From Climacium dendroides (taxonomy: Eukaryota; Streptophyta; Bryopsida; Hypnales; Climaciaceae): a stretch of DNA of 64,000 nucleotides. The stretch is from NCBI GenBank assembly GCA_950106755.1, contig OX467088.1:16476001-16540000 (forward strand), given 5' to 3'. The notes under the pieces are model-generated. The model saw nothing but the letters and a program-made list of their open reading frames with translations. It searched no databases and had not been told where the DNA came from. Of this stretch, positions 62,101 to 64,000 are shown in pieces. The position numbers and the translations under genes are program-made. Each line of letters begins with the position of its first letter. Positions within the stretch are counted from its first letter, which is position 1.

Positions 62101-64000
62101 AATAAAAATTATTAACTTACAAGTGGCACTTTTCGGGAAAACATTCACCAAAATATTCCATCAACATATTATTTCGACATGAATTTGTCCTAACAGCATA
62201 TCTGTCCATTTTATATATAGAGAATTAAAAAATTGAATTTGATTTCATAACTAGTTACATTATGATCATTTACAATAAATTTAAAAAAAATTAAAAATGC
62301 TCATTTGGGCTGAAGTTTATTACAAATGATAGTGACTTATTATTTTATAGATTCTTATATTTTGGTGTTGGTTCAACTTTTAAGTTAAATAAAATCTTAT
62401 TAAAGTACTTTTTTTAGTTGAATACTCCGCAAAGTTTATTTTTAGCATCAAAAATTTGATTTTGAAAAACAAGCGTTCAAAATTTTTCTATTGAAGATTA
62501 TATGCAAGGGCATTCATTGCAAATATTTTTTTTTAGTATTTAAGGCTCATAGAAATGAGTTTCAATTATTCTATTGAAGATTATATGCAAGGGCATTTAT
62601 TGCAAATATTTGTTTTTAGTATTTTAGGCTCATAGAAATGAGTTTCAATTATACTAATCTCAAGGGAATTGTTAAATAGGTTTCAAGAAGTTGTCAACCA
62701 ATTAGGGTTATGTATGCTATGTCCTTTGGTTGCTTTTTTTTTTCTTCATAAAATCAATTTTAAATTTTAAATATAAAAAGTGGATTGAAAGACTATAAAT
62801 CACTTTAATAGTATTAATACCTTTTTCATTAAACATTATAATCTTTCAATCTATAAGCAATATTGGTTTTTTATTTTTTATATAATAACAATTTCAAAAA
62901 AGTTGATGAAACTAATCAAAACTTAGACTTTTTGTTAAGTTTTGAACAAACTGCTAGAAGCTCAAAAAAAGACTTTTGACATTTGGAGGTTAATATATAA
63001 CAAATAGAATATTTTATTTATGTTATTTGAGATTTTAAAAAATTAAAAATTCTTAATTGTTTAATAGAATTTAAATCAATAATTAAAAAATTAAAATTTT
63101 ATGAATGTTTATTTACTGATTTTGCTTTCAAAAATAATATTTTATTATATGAATAATATATGATAATTATGACTACACAGAAGACTTATAAATTTGATTT
63201 TTTACACCTTCATAATATATTGGCAAGCAATATCCTCATCTATTTCTATAACTAGAGTGAACAAATGGAATATAAAAATTCCGTATTTACAATTCTCAAA
63301 TCTACCTTTTATAAATGCACTTCTAAAAAATTATTTTGTTTTTCAAATAGGTGAAGTATGAAAAATGGCAATGTTTTGGATTTTTATGCATCCAAAAGCA
63401 AGATGGATTTTCTATCATGTTAGAGACTCATTATTGCAATGTTTAATATTTATCAAATTTATTTGATATTATGTGAATAGAAAATCAAAATAAAGATTGA
63501 TCAATATTAATGTTTTAATATGTCTGAGGGCATTTTCTTAAAATCCAAAAATATTTTGATTACTAGTTGATTAAATTATTTTGCCTTATAGGCCTACACT
63601 AAAAATGCTAACTTGCACTCATTATACAAATTTGTGAGGCACATTAATATGGTAGTTCACACTATTTGGGTAAATTCAATATAATATAGTCTACATTAAT
63701 TTCATACTTTCTCAAATACTAATTTTCACCCAAAGATTGAATGTGCATTGGTAAAACTTTATTAGAATTTTAAAAATATCCATTTTTGGTACTTGATTTT
63801 TTTAAAAATGAAACAAAAGAAATATTCATAATCCATGAAGATTGAACTTCACCATTGCTATTTTACATTATATTAAAAAGAAATTTCAAATTAATTGGAT
63901 TGATTTTGTAAATTAACCCTTGTAATTTTTATTCTTGCTATGAATTTTATAACAATGACAATTTTCTACAAATTGAATAGAGATTTTTGATGTTGATAGA
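56176..64000. other. Extremely AT-rich DNA, no gene recognised
   Basis: Roughly 8 kb in which A and T dominate and all frames are densely stopped; the longest frames (56171-56404, 56511-56747) have no protein-like character. No tRNA, rRNA or conserved exon was seen. One tandem duplication is listed separately. Confidence 0.6.
62486..62655 (+). repeat. 83-bp tandem duplication
   Basis: Two near-identical copies start with CTATTGAAGATTATATGCAA at 62488 and 62571. Both continue through GGGCAT, TTAGTATTT and GGCTCATAGAAATGAGTTTC, with only a few differences, so the duplication is recent relative to the surrounding decay. Confidence 0.9.

Overview
The window looks like nuclear DNA from a land plant. 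It has three recognisable spliced protein-coding genes with GT-AG introns and GC-richer exons. They sit in very AT-rich intergenic DNA full of decayed small repeats. The three products are plant-typical: a cation-chloride cotransporter of the plant CCC type, a plastid PTST2/3-type starch-granule initiation protein, and an RTF2 protein with the plant ubiquitin-like N-terminus. The exon sequences look rather divergent from angiosperm versions as I remember them, which would fit a seed-free plant such as a moss. That placement is inference only.

Layout. Bases 1-279 may hold the end of an unrecognised gene on the + strand. Bases 280-3830 are AT-rich and carry three small inverted-repeat elements. 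Bases 4592-10788 (- strand) are the 15-exon CCC gene, with probable 3' UTR below it and a GC-rich 5' UTR/promoter region above it to about 12000. Bases 12000-40500 contain no secure gene. This tract holds a ten-copy 57-bp minisatellite, several MITE-like families named A to E here, a long 453-bp foldback, a Stowaway-like element, and three roughly 1-1.4 kb elements that carry internal tandem repeats (the third lies at 55 kb). Two GC-richer islands there (17.3-17.9 kb and 37.6-38.5 kb) remain unexplained. Bases 41678-47255 (- strand) are the PTST2/3 gene in eight exons. Bases 50828-52582 (- strand) are RTF2 in two exons. From 52.9 kb to the end the DNA is extremely AT-rich, with only repeat remnants.

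The three genes do unrelated jobs: ion transport at membranes, starch granule initiation in the plastid, and nuclear replication/splicing. All are on the - strand, but each has its own upstream region and nothing suggests co-regulation. Exon boundaries were rebuilt by hand from splice signals, reading-frame phase and protein similarity; all junctions keep frame. The most noteworthy non-genic signals are the long foldback at 21.1-21.6 kb, the family C elements with internal arrays, and the in-frame 57-bp minisatellite. I did not find a convincing new multi-gene system.
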